In this document: positions 33,201 through 44,000 of the stretch, piece after piece
Layout of the letters: each line of letters begins with the position of its first letter
Numbering within the stretch: the first letter of the stretch is position 1
DNA from: Chamaea fasciata
Lineage: Eukaryota > Chordata > Aves > Passeriformes > Sylviidae
DNA: 64,000 nt
Assembly: GCA_029207755.1 (NCBI GenBank)
Contig: JARCOQ010000003.1
Location: 84,587,994-84,651,993, forward strand
Direction: 5' to 3'
Position numbers and translations under genes: made by a program
Notes under the pieces: generated by a model
The model's database searches: none
What the model was told of the DNA's origin: nothing
The model's input: only the letters and a program-made list of their open reading frames with translations

Positions 33201-34041
33201 TGACAGAAAGCTGGCTCATTTGGTGTCTCCCAATGCTTTCCTTTATTCTAACCTGTCTGTTTACAGCTTAAATCAAAGGAATTTTGAGTTTTAACTCTTA
33301 CAGCAGGTAGCAGAAAAAAGCACAAAGGAATCTGAGCAAAATATTTGAAGTCAAATCTACATTCAGAACAAAATCAAGGTCATGACTCACCTACAAAAAC
33401 CAATTACTGTACATGCATAACCTTCTTTTGTTGTTGACCCACCTGACAAGTGAATGCATAGATTTAACATTAAAAAAATACCATGCTTAGCTTTTCATAA
33501 TGAAAGTAACTAACTGAGTAAAGACAATCCGGGGGCAGGAAGGGCATGTATTAGCTGTTGAATTGCATGAAAAACAAGGTCTTGATGTGGAGCTCCAGCA
33601 AGAAGGACTGAAGTGTCTGTGCCTGATACTTACCAGCCTGTTTGTAAAAGCATGTAATACAGGTCAGAGGTGTGCCTCAGCCAGCTTTGGGTCCCTAAGG
33701 AAGAGTTTGCAAGGAAAAATACACATTTGTGGTTTGTCTCTTTATGTTCTGGCTAAATAAATAGATGCATATATTTTAGATCTCATCTTAAACCTCTTGG
33801 GATGAACACTGTCTTTCTGCTCTGTGTTGGCACAATAGCTGCTCTGCTGCATGCCTGGGCTTTCTCGGAGAAACAAATTGTGTAGAGGAACAAAGTGAAG
33901 TCTGGAAATAGCTACCAAGATGAGAATATATCACTCTATCAAGTCCCTTTATGTGAGACTGGGACAGCTGCATTTTGCCTTTCTCAATTCCATCTGGAAT
34001 TTCATGCATATGCTTCCCTGGGGATATTTTCTTTGTCACTG
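30256..34041. other. Intergenic DNA, one unexplained long ORF
   Basis: No known gene is visible. The stretch holds the minus-strand 211-codon open frame at 31472-32107, listed separately. Other frames are short. Sequence is AT-rich, with several A-runs and T-runs. Confidence 0.55.
31472..32107 (-). other. Unassigned 211-codon ORF, possible exon or pseudogene remnant
   Basis: This is the longest open frame outside OGFRL1, its CpG island and the repeats. It starts with MTYTEYTYITDQTYFF. It is not composed of repeats and includes moderately hydrophobic stretches (ACPIFYLAGSLLFTGC and FLFYIWYILW) and several Cys. On the minus strand there is a TTTCTTTCCCAG acceptor-like sequence and a GCAGAGTAAGT donor-like sequence that would bracket a short exon (about 31955-32052). 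I do not recognise the protein, and no flanking exons are evident. It could be chance, a decayed retrocopy, or an exon of a lineage-specific transcript. Confidence 0.2.
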
Positions 34042-34617
34042 TGTTGTGGTTTAACTCCAGCTGGCAACAAAGTCCCACATCCGCTCACTCACTTTTCCCC
34101 AGTGGAATGAGGAAGAGAATCAGAAGGCTAAAAGTGGAAAACTCGTGGGTTGAGATAGAGACAGTTTAACAGGTAAAGCAAAAGCCTCACATGCAAGCAA
34201 AGCAGACCAAGGAGTTAATTCATCAATTCCCGTGGGCAGGCAGGGGTTCAGCCATCCCCCCATTGTGTGTAATGGTGACTTGGGAAGACAAATGCCATTA
34301 CTCCAAAGGTCCCTTCCCTTCCTTCTTATTCCCCCAGCTTCATATGCTGAGCATGATGCCATATGGAATCTGACATCTCTGTGGTAGCTGGCATCACCTG
34401 TCCGGGCTGTGTCCCCTCCCAAGTCCTTGTGCACCCTCAGCCTCCTTCCTGGGAGGGAGGGGTGGCATGAGGAGCAGAAAAGGTCTTGACTCTGTTTAGG
34501 CACTGCTCAGCAATAATTAAAACATCCCCGTTATTACCAGTATTTCCAAATCCATAACACAGCCCCATACCAGCTACTCTGGAGAAAATTAGCTCTGCCT
34601 TAGTCAAAACCAGAACA
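34042..34617 (-). mobile_element. Solo LTR of an endogenous retrovirus, minus orientation
   Basis: On the minus strand the element runs from TGTTCTGGTTTTGAC to AGTTAAACCACAACA, with proper TG/CA ends. Flanking 5-mers CACTG (34037-34041) and CATTG (34618-34622) are an imperfect target-site duplication, which fits an old insertion. The TATA region has decayed (CATATGAAG where the related LTR at 39.2 kb has CATATAAAG). It is the same family as that LTR, in opposite orientation. No retroviral genes remain. Confidence 0.85.
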
Positions 34618-35280
34618 CATTGCTATTTCTTTGTTTTCTGTTTAAAATAAAAACAGAATTTAATTTTTGACACTTGCTGAAGCCACTAAAACCAGTCTTT
34701 TTAGTACCATGTTCTCAATATTAAATACAACTCCTTTGCTCCACAGCTAAAGCATAGAACAGGAGGAATAGGATATTGTCTGATAATGTTATTCAGCATA
34801 CCCATAGGTACACACCTATATAATCTGAAAGTATCTGTACTTAATATAAAGTTTTGAAATAAAATTTAATGCTCACATTGTATGTCTGTTATTTGTGAAC
34901 CAACTAAGACAGTACTTTCAAATAGCTAAGGACTTCAAAATCAATAATATTAATAAATGGCTTAATGAAAAACATGTCCTCTGTAAGTCTGAGTAGATTC
35001 TAATGGAAGTAAAATTAGAACCCAAATTTTCTAAGGGAGCAGGTGTCAAGCCATGCTACAGGTTATGTACTTGTTCTTTCATCCAGCTTTGCTCAGGAGG
35101 GAGAAATTTTGCTTTTCAGGTCCTCCACGCTACTCCTGGAGTGCCAGACACAGCTGGACACAAGGGAATTGAGCACCCTCTGGAGGACCATCTCTGTTGT
35201 TTAGTTATTAAGCATGCCTCATGGGACAGCTTCAGGTCATTCAAACCACACATTCCCAGACAAGGCTCCCAGTGGGCATT
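34618..35280. other. Spacer between two LTRs, no gene seen
   Basis: This 0.66 kb of sequence lies between two unrelated solo LTRs. The first half is AT-rich and the second moderately GC-rich (35040-35280). No coding family is recognisable. The CTGGGTA that begins at 35281 is the left target copy of the next LTR. Confidence 0.55.
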
Positions 35281-35287
35281 CTGGGTA

Positions 35288-36467
35288 TGTCTGGTTTGCA
35301 TGGTAAGATTTTGGTAGTGGGACTGCTGCAGGGGTGGCTGCTGTGAGAAGATGCTAGAAACTTCCCTCCCTGTCCAACAAAGGCCATGACAGCCAGCTCT
35401 GAGATGGACCCACTGCTGGCCAAGGCCAAGCCCACCAGTGACAGTGGTAACACCTCTGGAATAAGGTATATGATAAGGGGCAAAAAAAACTTCTGCAGAA
35501 TTGCAGCCAGAGACAGGAGTGAGAATATGTAAAGGCAATAACCCTGCAGACCCCAAGGTCAGGGAAAGAGGAAGAGGAGGTGTTGCTGATGCCAGAGCTG
35601 AGGTTCCCCTGCAGCCCATGGTGCAGACAATGGTGAGGCAGCTGAGATTCCCCTGCAGCCCATGGAGGACCATGGGATGCAGAGATCCACCTGCAGCCCA
35701 TGGAGGGGACCCACACCGGAGCAGGTGGATGCACAAAAGAGGCTGTGGTCCATGGGAAGCCCTTGCAGGAACAGGCTCCTGGCACGATCTGTTACCCCAT
35801 GGAGAGAGGAGCACATACTGGGGCAGGTTTGCTGTCAGGACTTGTGACACCATGGGAGACCCCCACTGAAGCAATTCATGAAGGACTGCAGCCTGTAGGA
35901 AGCACCCATGGAAAAGTTCATGGAGGATTGTCTCCCAAGGGAGAGACCCCATGCTGGATCAGGGGAAGAACTGTGAGGAGTCTTCCCCCCTTGAGGAGTG
36001 ATAAACTGACCAGAGCCCCCATTGCCCATCTGCCTGCACCACTGGGAAAGGGGAAGCCGAGAAATCTGGAACAAAGTTAAACCTGGGAAGAAGAGGGGGA
36101 GGGCAGGGAATGGAAGGTGTTTTTTAAGATTTGGTATTATTTCTCATTCTACCCTACTCTGATTTGACTTACAATAAATAAAATTAATAATTTATAATAA
36201 ATAAAAAATAAAAAATAAAAAATAATAAAATAAAAAATAAAAAATTAATTTATTAATTTAATTAATTAATTAAATTTACAATAAATAAAATTAATTTCCC
36301 CAAGCCAAGTCTGTGTTGCCCATGACAGTAACTGGTGAGTGATCTCTCCCTGTCCGTATCATGACCCATGAATCTTTTGTATATTTTCTGTCTCCTGTCC
36401 ACCACAGGAGTGAAGTGATAGAGCATCTGGTGAGCATTTGGTGCCCATTCAGGGTCAACCCAACACA
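35288..36467 (+). mobile_element. Solo LTR, 1.18 kb, with perfect flanking repeats
   Basis: The element starts TGTCTGGTTTGC and ends CAACCCAACACA. It is flanked on both sides by CTGGGTA (35281-35287 and 36468-36474), a perfect duplication that fixes the boundaries. Inside are three CTGCAGCCCATGG repeats (35609, 35653, 35691) and further CCCATGG-type units. Then comes the poly(A) region with AATAAA signals, expanded by an AT-rich insert at 36169-36295. The last part (GAGTGATCTCTCCCTGTCC and onward) resembles the 3' end of a long avian ERVL-type LTR I remember. No internal retroviral sequence remains, so it is a solo LTR. Open frames of up to 278 codons inside it come from the repeats and are not genes. 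Confidence 0.9.
36169..36295 (+). repeat. AT-rich expansion inside LTR poly(A) region
   Basis: A 20-base AT-rich sequence occurs twice, at 36169-36188 and 36276-36295. Between the copies lie A/T-only words (AATAAAAA and TTAATTAATT types). Related LTRs, as I remember them, have a single copy there. A tandem duplication followed by slippage would explain this. Confidence 0.8.
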
Positions 36468-36474
36468 CTGGGTA

Positions 36475-39202
36475 AAGTCAGCCTGCTTTGGGACAAAAGA
36501 GCATTTTTAAAAGAGCCCTTTGGCCACATTATTTGTTAGTTCTGACATGGTCATGAAGACTAACATCAAAATAGAGCAACTACTTGCCTTGCACAGACAG
36601 GGATGGAGAGTCACAGGATAGATTAAATAGTAGCCAGTAGGGTTGCTTCCACTTATGGCATGCAAAGATTTGACAGCTAGTGGTAATTTTACTTACATAC
36701 TACAACAAAAGCTGTGATGAAATCATTTGTCCATTTTACTTTTCCCAGGACACACAGAGCCACTTGGAATCTGTAAGAAATTCTAAAATTTCTACGGAAA
36801 AAGACTGCTTTTTTTCAGCCAAATTCACTTTGAAACAAAATCCATCCATTTATTCCAAACCAGATTGATCTACTGTGTAAAGAAAAATGTGGAATTTGCA
36901 TAGGAATGGGTGGGAACTGCACACATCATTTCAGCCATCTCTGGCACGGGAGTGGCTGCAGGGAGCAGAGGCTGTAATAATGCTGCATATTTCCAGAGTC
37001 ACTTTGTGCCTGTCACATTACACATTTTCATGAAGTGAAATGTCTGTTCTACTCCTGAGTACAAAGTAAAACTGAACCCAATATTAAACTGTGGAATAAA
37101 CCTTTTAGCTCAGACATCTAGGTATTCATGTTCTCAATTTGGCAGTTTATGTAAACAACAGTATTTCTGGTCCCATTAAAAAGACACAGGAACTGAATTT
37201 TTTTTTTCCACTTACATTCAGTTTCAGTTCTGTTCTTCAGAAACAGCTTTCTAATCAACAGCAAAACACTGCCCCAGTGGCAAATTTGATTTTGAAAGAC
37301 AAGCTGTTATCTTAAAAGTGATTCTGTAACATGTGGAAAAGAACTGCCATCAAGAAGTTATATACAAAACTGTTCTGTCTAGTAAATAAAAATAAGATAA
37401 ATAGCAATCTTTCTCTTGCTCCTACAGAGATGATTCATTGAAATAATTTTTAATCCTTTCAGTGAGGAGGAGACTGCTTTTAAAAGTCATGTAAAGTGCT
37501 TCAGTTACCCCAGCTTTGACAATGTCACCATTGACCGTGGTGATGCTCAACACAGATATCTGAGCAAGACTGACTTAGGAAGTGGCATTTCTGCTCACTT
37601 TTGTTACATTTCTTCCATATCAAAATGAGCTTCAGTTTGGTGTGGTAATGTAGGAGCTTTTCCAGGCTTATCTCTGAGGAGCTACAGTCAGATTAATATT
37701 AGTCCTCTGTATTATTTAAAAGGAGCCACAGTTCTATAAGCCACTTTATTTGTACAGAGCATATTTTTAACAGCAGCAGCTTCTGGTATTTTCTGTTTAC
37801 ACTACTGGGATTATGTGGAAGAAGCTGGAGTTATCTCAGCAGATGTTTTGTCTGGGAAAGACCATAACAAGTGTGATCTTGCTGTATGAAATTTTGGATT
37901 AAGAAAAGCCATCCTACCATGGTCGTCATCCCAACGGATCTGAGACTACCGCATCCTCTTCTCATTTAAATCCTTTCTTACAGATTTGGGATAATGATCT
38001 CTTTCAAAGACCGAAATGTGTGAAACACAAACTTCAAACTCACTGGTGAGGTTGGTTTTTTCCTTCTTTCTAAACTTCTCAGAACTGAAGCAGTATGGGA
38101 TATTATGTCACTTGCAATGAATGATGAACAGATGAACTGTTTTATTTTATAATCTTTCAAAAGCAGGGACATCACTGTGAATGTTACTGGCAGCACCCTG
38201 CATCCTTGTGTATATTGCATTTCTAGGCCCAGACCAGCAGGAAGAGTTGCAAAACATGTATGACAATAAGAAGGGCACAGTGGTAAGCGAGTCTTGAAGG
38301 AGCTGTCTGAGAAACTGATCTTCTTTACACAGCGTGAATTTTTGTAACAACTGAATTAAAAAACAGCCACCCACATCCAGAAGCTGGGAGTACATAGGCT
38401 TATTTACAGAACGTGTGAACATATGCTGTAAACGTGACTCTAAAAATGGATTTTGTGCTTGTAGCAAAGGACAATTTGAATAAAAATTCCAAGTGGAAAA
38501 ATCTACTGCTGATGAGCGTATTAGTAGTAGAATGAGTGGGTGGTGATATCTTCTCTGCTTGATATGAGAATTTGTACAGTTTTGTGCTGCTACATATCTC
38601 AACTAGCACTCATGATTTAACAGAAAGGAATATAGTCTAAACTAGCTGTTCAGACATCCTGTGCATTCAATTAGACACCTTCATAGGGCATCCAGCCTTC
38701 CTAGATGCCTGAGAGAGGTGGGAATAATTGTCTTCTGGCACTGTCTGTTTCACTTTGTTGACTGGATGGAGAGTCAGAACTATTACATTAGACAGGACAT
38801 CTGTGTTTTAGACAACCAAATCTAGATTATTTGCATTCTGTTTGCAATGTCCACATTTCCTAGAGGATGTTGACGTGTTGGAGATCATACAAAAATTATT
38901 TCAAGACTAATGAAAAAGCCTTTTGTGATAGTCACACAGAGCTTGGTGAATTTAGTTTATCCAAGAGACACTCAAAATAAGAGGATGATAGTGTAATTTT
39001 ATAAGGGAATAAATTAGATACTGAAAGATCTTTTACTGAGAAGAAAGAGAAGGCAGAAGGAACAGGTAGCTGGAACCTAGAGTGAGTCACCCTCAGTTGT
39101 AAGCAGTTTGAATGAATAATTTGGGAACAACTTTCAGGGAAAAGGTGTCTTCTCCGTTTTTTGGCACATTTAGGTTGAAACTAAATGACTTGGTGAAGTA
39201 CA
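36475..39202. other. Intergenic DNA, no gene seen
   Basis: AT-rich sequence lies between two solo LTRs. The longest frame is 151 codons on the minus strand (38147-38602), with no recognisable domain. No RNA gene or CpG cluster is visible. Confidence 0.6.
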
Positions 39203-39779
39203 TGCTGCTGGGTTTGGCTGGGATAGAGTTATTTTCTTCACTGTTCTGGATTTGGGCAGGAAGTACTGATAATAACAGGAATGTTTAGTTATTGCTGAGT
39301 AGTGCCTAAACAGGGTCAAGGTCTTTTCTGCTCCTCACGCCACCACCTGCCCCCCCCCCCCCTTCCTCCCGCAGCAAGGTGGGGGTGTACAGGGAGCTGG
39401 GAGGGGACACAGCCAGAAGAGTTGCCCACAACCGACTGGAATGTTATCCCACACTATCTGATGTCATGCCCAGCATATAAAGCTGGGAGAACAAGAAGGA
39501 AGGGGTGGATCTTCGGAGTGATGGTGTTATTTGCCCACATGACATTACATGTGATGATGCCCTGCTTTCCTGGGGATGTCTGAACACCTGCCTGCCCATC
39601 AGGATTGGTGAATGAATTTCTTGATTTGTTTTGCTTGCATGCATGGCTTTAGTTTTACCTATTAAACTGTCTTTATTTCAACCCATGAATTTCCTCACTT
39701 TCATCCTTTCCATTTTCTCCCCATCCCACCAGGGGGGAATGAGCAAGCAGCTATTGCTGGCTGGGATTAAACCACAACA
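39203..39779 (+). mobile_element. Solo LTR of an endogenous retrovirus, plus orientation
   Basis: The element runs from TGCTGCTGGGTTTGG to GGATTAAACCACAACA. It contains a TATA box (TATAAA at 39476-39481) and an ATTAAA poly(A) signal at 39661-39666, in the order expected of U3 and R. A run of about 14 C lies near 39348. It aligns by eye over its full length with the reverse complement of the LTR at 34.04-34.62 kb, with clear divergence. I did not find a convincing target-site duplication, so the left end could be 39206. No viral genes flank it. Confidence 0.85.
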
Positions 39780-40427
39780 ACCTTCTACAGTGAAATCCAA
39801 ACTACTGTGCTCAAAACAAGGTTAAGTGGATAGGAGCCAGCCTGGTAGCTTGAGAACAAAGCCAGTAGCATAACGGCATGAACAGTGTCAGAGGGAATGG
39901 TCCATTTCACAGTACTGGATTACGGTATTCTCCTGGAATTTAAAAAGAAGATGAATCTAGTCAGTCTTCAGCATTTGCTTATCTGTTCTACTGCCTGATT
40001 AAATGTTTAGAAGGTAGGAGACTATTACCACCTTTTTTGACACTAGAAGCAAAACACCTCGCATCACAGTATGAACAAATGATGCATAGCAACGAGAAAT
40101 TCTGTGCAATGTGGGCTGCTTTGGTTTCAGATTTCACTGATTAGTTTTTATTTTAACATATAAGATATAAAGGAATTGAATTCATGACTGTACCATCTCT
40201 CTGTTTTATGCTGTACGGTTTCATTCTACAGAGCAATATATTGTTGCTGTTCACTTGCTCCTCAAAAATGTAGACATTATTTCTGCTACTTCATAGAAAT
40301 AATCAGTTTTCCACATGGTATATGGAAGCATATAATATTCACATGTTTTATGCCTTAATCACATCAGTTCCATCTCTCCTGTCACTTATTGTCTCACTAC
40401 ATCATATCCCCAGTTTGCACATATCAC

Positions 40428-41070
40428 AGAATCACAGGATCATTTAGGTCAGGAAAGACCTCAAAGATCCTTGAGTTCAACCTATGACCACACACCATGT
40501 CAAACAGACCATGGCACTGAGTGTGACATCCATTTATTTATTGGGCACCTGCAGGGATGGTGACTCCACCACCTCACTGGGAAGTCCACTGCAATGCTTA
40601 ATAACCTTTTCCATGAATAAATTCTTCCTGGTTTCCAAACTAAACCTTCCCTGGTGCAGCTTGAGGCCATGTCCTCTTGTCCTGTCACAGATTGTCTGAG
40701 AGAAAAGACTGACCCCCCACCTGGCTACAACCAGTCAGCTGTAGGGAGGGATAAGGTCTCCCCTGAGCTTCCTTTTCTCCAGCATAAACAACCCCAGCTC
40801 CCTCAGACACTCCCCAAAGGACTTGTGCTCCAGACCCTTTGCCAGCTCCATTGCCCTTCTCTGGACACACTCCAGCCCCGCAATGTACTTCTTGTAGTGA
40901 GGGGCCCAGAATTGGACACAGGATTTGAGGTGTGGCCTCACCAGTGCTGAGTACAGGGAGACAATCACTGCCCTGCTCCTGTTGGTCACACTATTGCTGA
41001 CACAGGCCAGGATGCCACTGGCCTTCTCGGCCACCTGGGCACACCCTGGCTCGTGTTCAGCTGCTGTGGT
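40428..41070 (-). mobile_element. CR1 LINE 3' fragment
   Basis: Read on the minus strand, this is the 3' end of a CR1 element. The minus-strand frame at 40735-41109 shows the ORF2 C-terminal region, with [24 protein letters not shown] and [20 protein letters not shown] as separate recognisable blocks. The 3' terminus is near 40428 (CACAGAATCACAGGATCA on the plus strand). It is 5'-truncated near 41070. A substitution creates a stop after the RGDLIPPYS block. Dead copy. Confidence 0.95.
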
Positions 41071-44000
41071 GCTGTTGCTGTTTTCAGCACATGGTCTGTT
41101 CATACACACCTGTTGCCCTCTTTGCTGCTTCCTGTGGCTGTCTGGCTAATAAAGCTGTAGAAAACTACTCTGGCTTATCACACAGGCTGTTGTGCATCCT
41201 TTGAAGCTATATCTGTTATCCTGTGCCATCACCCCTCATTGAAGATTATTTATGTGATTCCTTCACAATAGTCTTAGGTCCTTTCAAAGGGTATTAGTAT
41301 AGAAGGGTATCAAATGCTGGTGATCTGAAAGAGTTGAGGAGAGTATTGTTGTGCTGTGTGAGGGGAGTCATCAGCAAATCATCCCACAAGACACTGTAAT
41401 TAACTGGGAAGGGGTTAGATGGTCCTGCTTAATTCCACATGTGTTCTGTCAGGCACCTAATCAATCATCTTCTCCCAGAGCATCCTGGAACCATAGTTAT
41501 AAGCCTGTGGTGAAATGGATCTGTAATTTGAAATTATATGAGGAAAACATTGACCAAAAAATCTTGGAAGCAAAAAAAGAAACTTGGTTTGGGTTCATGA
41601 ACTGAAAGTGTATCCTTGTTTCAGACAATAAGGATTCCTTTAGAGCAGTTGAATAGCAGATTTCACAGCATCCCTCAGGATATTATGAGAAATTCAATAG
41701 TTGAGTTAGAAAATTACTGTGGGGATAAAAAGAAAAACAATTGCATTAGACATGCCAGGTTTTACTGCTCTTTGTTAGCATTCTCATCTAAATTCTTTTA
41801 TCGAGATTTTTCAACTGCCATTTCCAATTACATTGGACTGAAGCTCGTCCATCAGGATGGGAATGATTGATTGAAATTCTATTTAAGTTGCTTTAACCTC
41901 TTTCAATAAGAACAGGAACAGTGAACTGTTTACTTTAATATGCTTTCAGAGTTTTACTTGTTCCACTGTTGTGAGCTCTTCAATTCAATTTGATACAGTG
42001 GCTTGAGGTGAGATTGGTGAACTCCTGAAACTGATGGTCCCAATTCTGGTATTCTTTCTTTCTGGACAAGCTCTTTGACTTTTTCTTCCCATCACCTTGT
42101 TCACACACACAAAGTAGCTGGAGGAGCCAAAGCAGAAGTAAGGAGATGTAACCACCCCAAAGTGCTTCTCTCATGCTGTTACACTGTTGTGACCGATTTC
42201 TTCCATGCTCCACTTTATCCTTCATTTGTTGTCATCACTTTCTATGTTTGGTCTCATTAATACTTTAAGCTCTGAAGTCAAGGCCTGTCACCTTTATTTG
42301 TCTATGAAGTTGCATGAACATTACTTGTGCTCTGCAGGTAAAATTAGAATAATAAGTAATATTAATACCAGTCAAAGTTTCTGAAAACTGGGCACTCTGT
42401 GCAAAATTTATTCCTTTTTGTGTATTATTATTATCCATTCTGAAGTGGCAGTTTAGTACTTCAAGTGGAATAATAGCATCTCTCAAAAGCACAGTTTAAT
42501 TGCAGCATACTATTTTTTTTTCTTCCTTTGTAATCACATAACTTTGAATTTGATGCAGCAGAAGTAAAAAAAACTCTGTCTATCTAAATGTCATTTGGAA
42601 TGGGATTTATCAGTCCAAATTCATGTTATTGCAATGTAGGTATCTGCATGTAAACAAGGTATGTCAGGTATGTTGAATTTACCTGACACAAATCCTTCTA
42701 GAGAATTCTGCCTAGTCCCTATACTATGCAGGGCTTCTGGACAAGTAGCTCATCTCTGCAGTGAAGATATTTCAAGTTAGGTAAGATAAATATTTAAATA
42801 TGAAACTGGTGGTCTCTTCCACATTTTTCTGCTCCAACTCTAGTCTCAAGGTAATTTGTCGCTACTTTAGAATACCAATTAAAACCTTTTAAAAATCAAT
42901 TATAAATTGAATGAGTGTTGCAATGTATCCTTGTTTGGATAGTGTGGCAAGGAGGATGACTGGGGTCCTGCAATTTGCAATATTCTTGTCAAGTGGGTAA
43001 GAGCTGCAGTCTATAAAGCTGTTAGTCTGGTGAATTTTTATCAACAGAGATCTCATTTTAAAGTGAGACTGGAAGAAAGGGCATCACTAGTAAATAGTAT
43101 CCGCCTATGTTAGGAGCCTATGCTTATCTACGGAGAGGTTTGTATCCCAAGGTACTTCAGAGTATTTGGAATGTTAAGTGACTGAAATACTGCAAGAAAC
43201 AAACCATTACTTTATGTCACCAAACCCTGAAGGTTGCAGAAACTTGTAAGTTGACTCCTCTCACTGAAAATGTCAACATCAACCAAGCCTCAGACTAATT
43301 CAATTATTTTCCCTTTACAGTATGATGTGCAAAGGAAGAGTTCACAGTGCTTCAATGCCTTCAGCTTCCCTGCACATTTCGATCTGTCTCATAGAATGAT
43401 GCCTTCAGATCTGACCCCCTGTCTGCTCTGCTGAGTGCAGAGAGCAGCAGAGATGCCACAGGAACTGATGAGTGTCATGATTTCCCTTGGTCTTTCCATT
43501 GCTCTGCTTTGGAATGAACTTTCAATTTGTCAGTGTCTAGGGTCTATGTATTGAGAACTCCAACTTGTAGGGACTAGTAAGAAACAGAATTCCCTACATT
43601 AAGATTATTAAATTAATCTGCTTCATTGAAGGATGAAGCAGATTGAATAAAGGAGTGGTTATTGCACAGACCCTGGGGGCTTAGGGCATCAGTAGAAGAA
43701 ACAGAATTATCTATTGCAATGTATTTTAGAGTACTTTCAAAGTTTGAATCACCTTTGTAATTTGAAATCAGTTTGGCTTTATCAGAGTTTATCGAATAAT
43801 TGGCAGAAATTAAAAGCCAGTACTTTTTAAAATCTGAAAATGTTTGAGCAAGGTTAGCAATGAGTGAACATCTCTGCACTTGACACACAGGTGTTACAGA
43901 GAAACAGGGTAAAGATTAGGTTTTGGACAAAAATATTGATGTTGTAACTGATCTTTTATTCTTGCAGCTTCCTTGAGCATGCCACTGATGTTCTTGGCCT

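Noticed and set aside
35116..35952. 278-codon minus-strand ORF and several overlapping frames
   Set aside because: They lie in the repeated sequence of the solo LTR and its left flank; composition is repeat-driven and there is no retroviral domain.
38147..38602. 151-codon minus-strand ORF
   Set aside because: No recognisable family or splice context. Treated as chance.
34042..39779. The LTRs at 34.04 and 39.20 kb as the two ends of one provirus
   Set aside because: They are in opposite orientation, and the sequence between them holds no retroviral genes but does hold an unrelated LTR.
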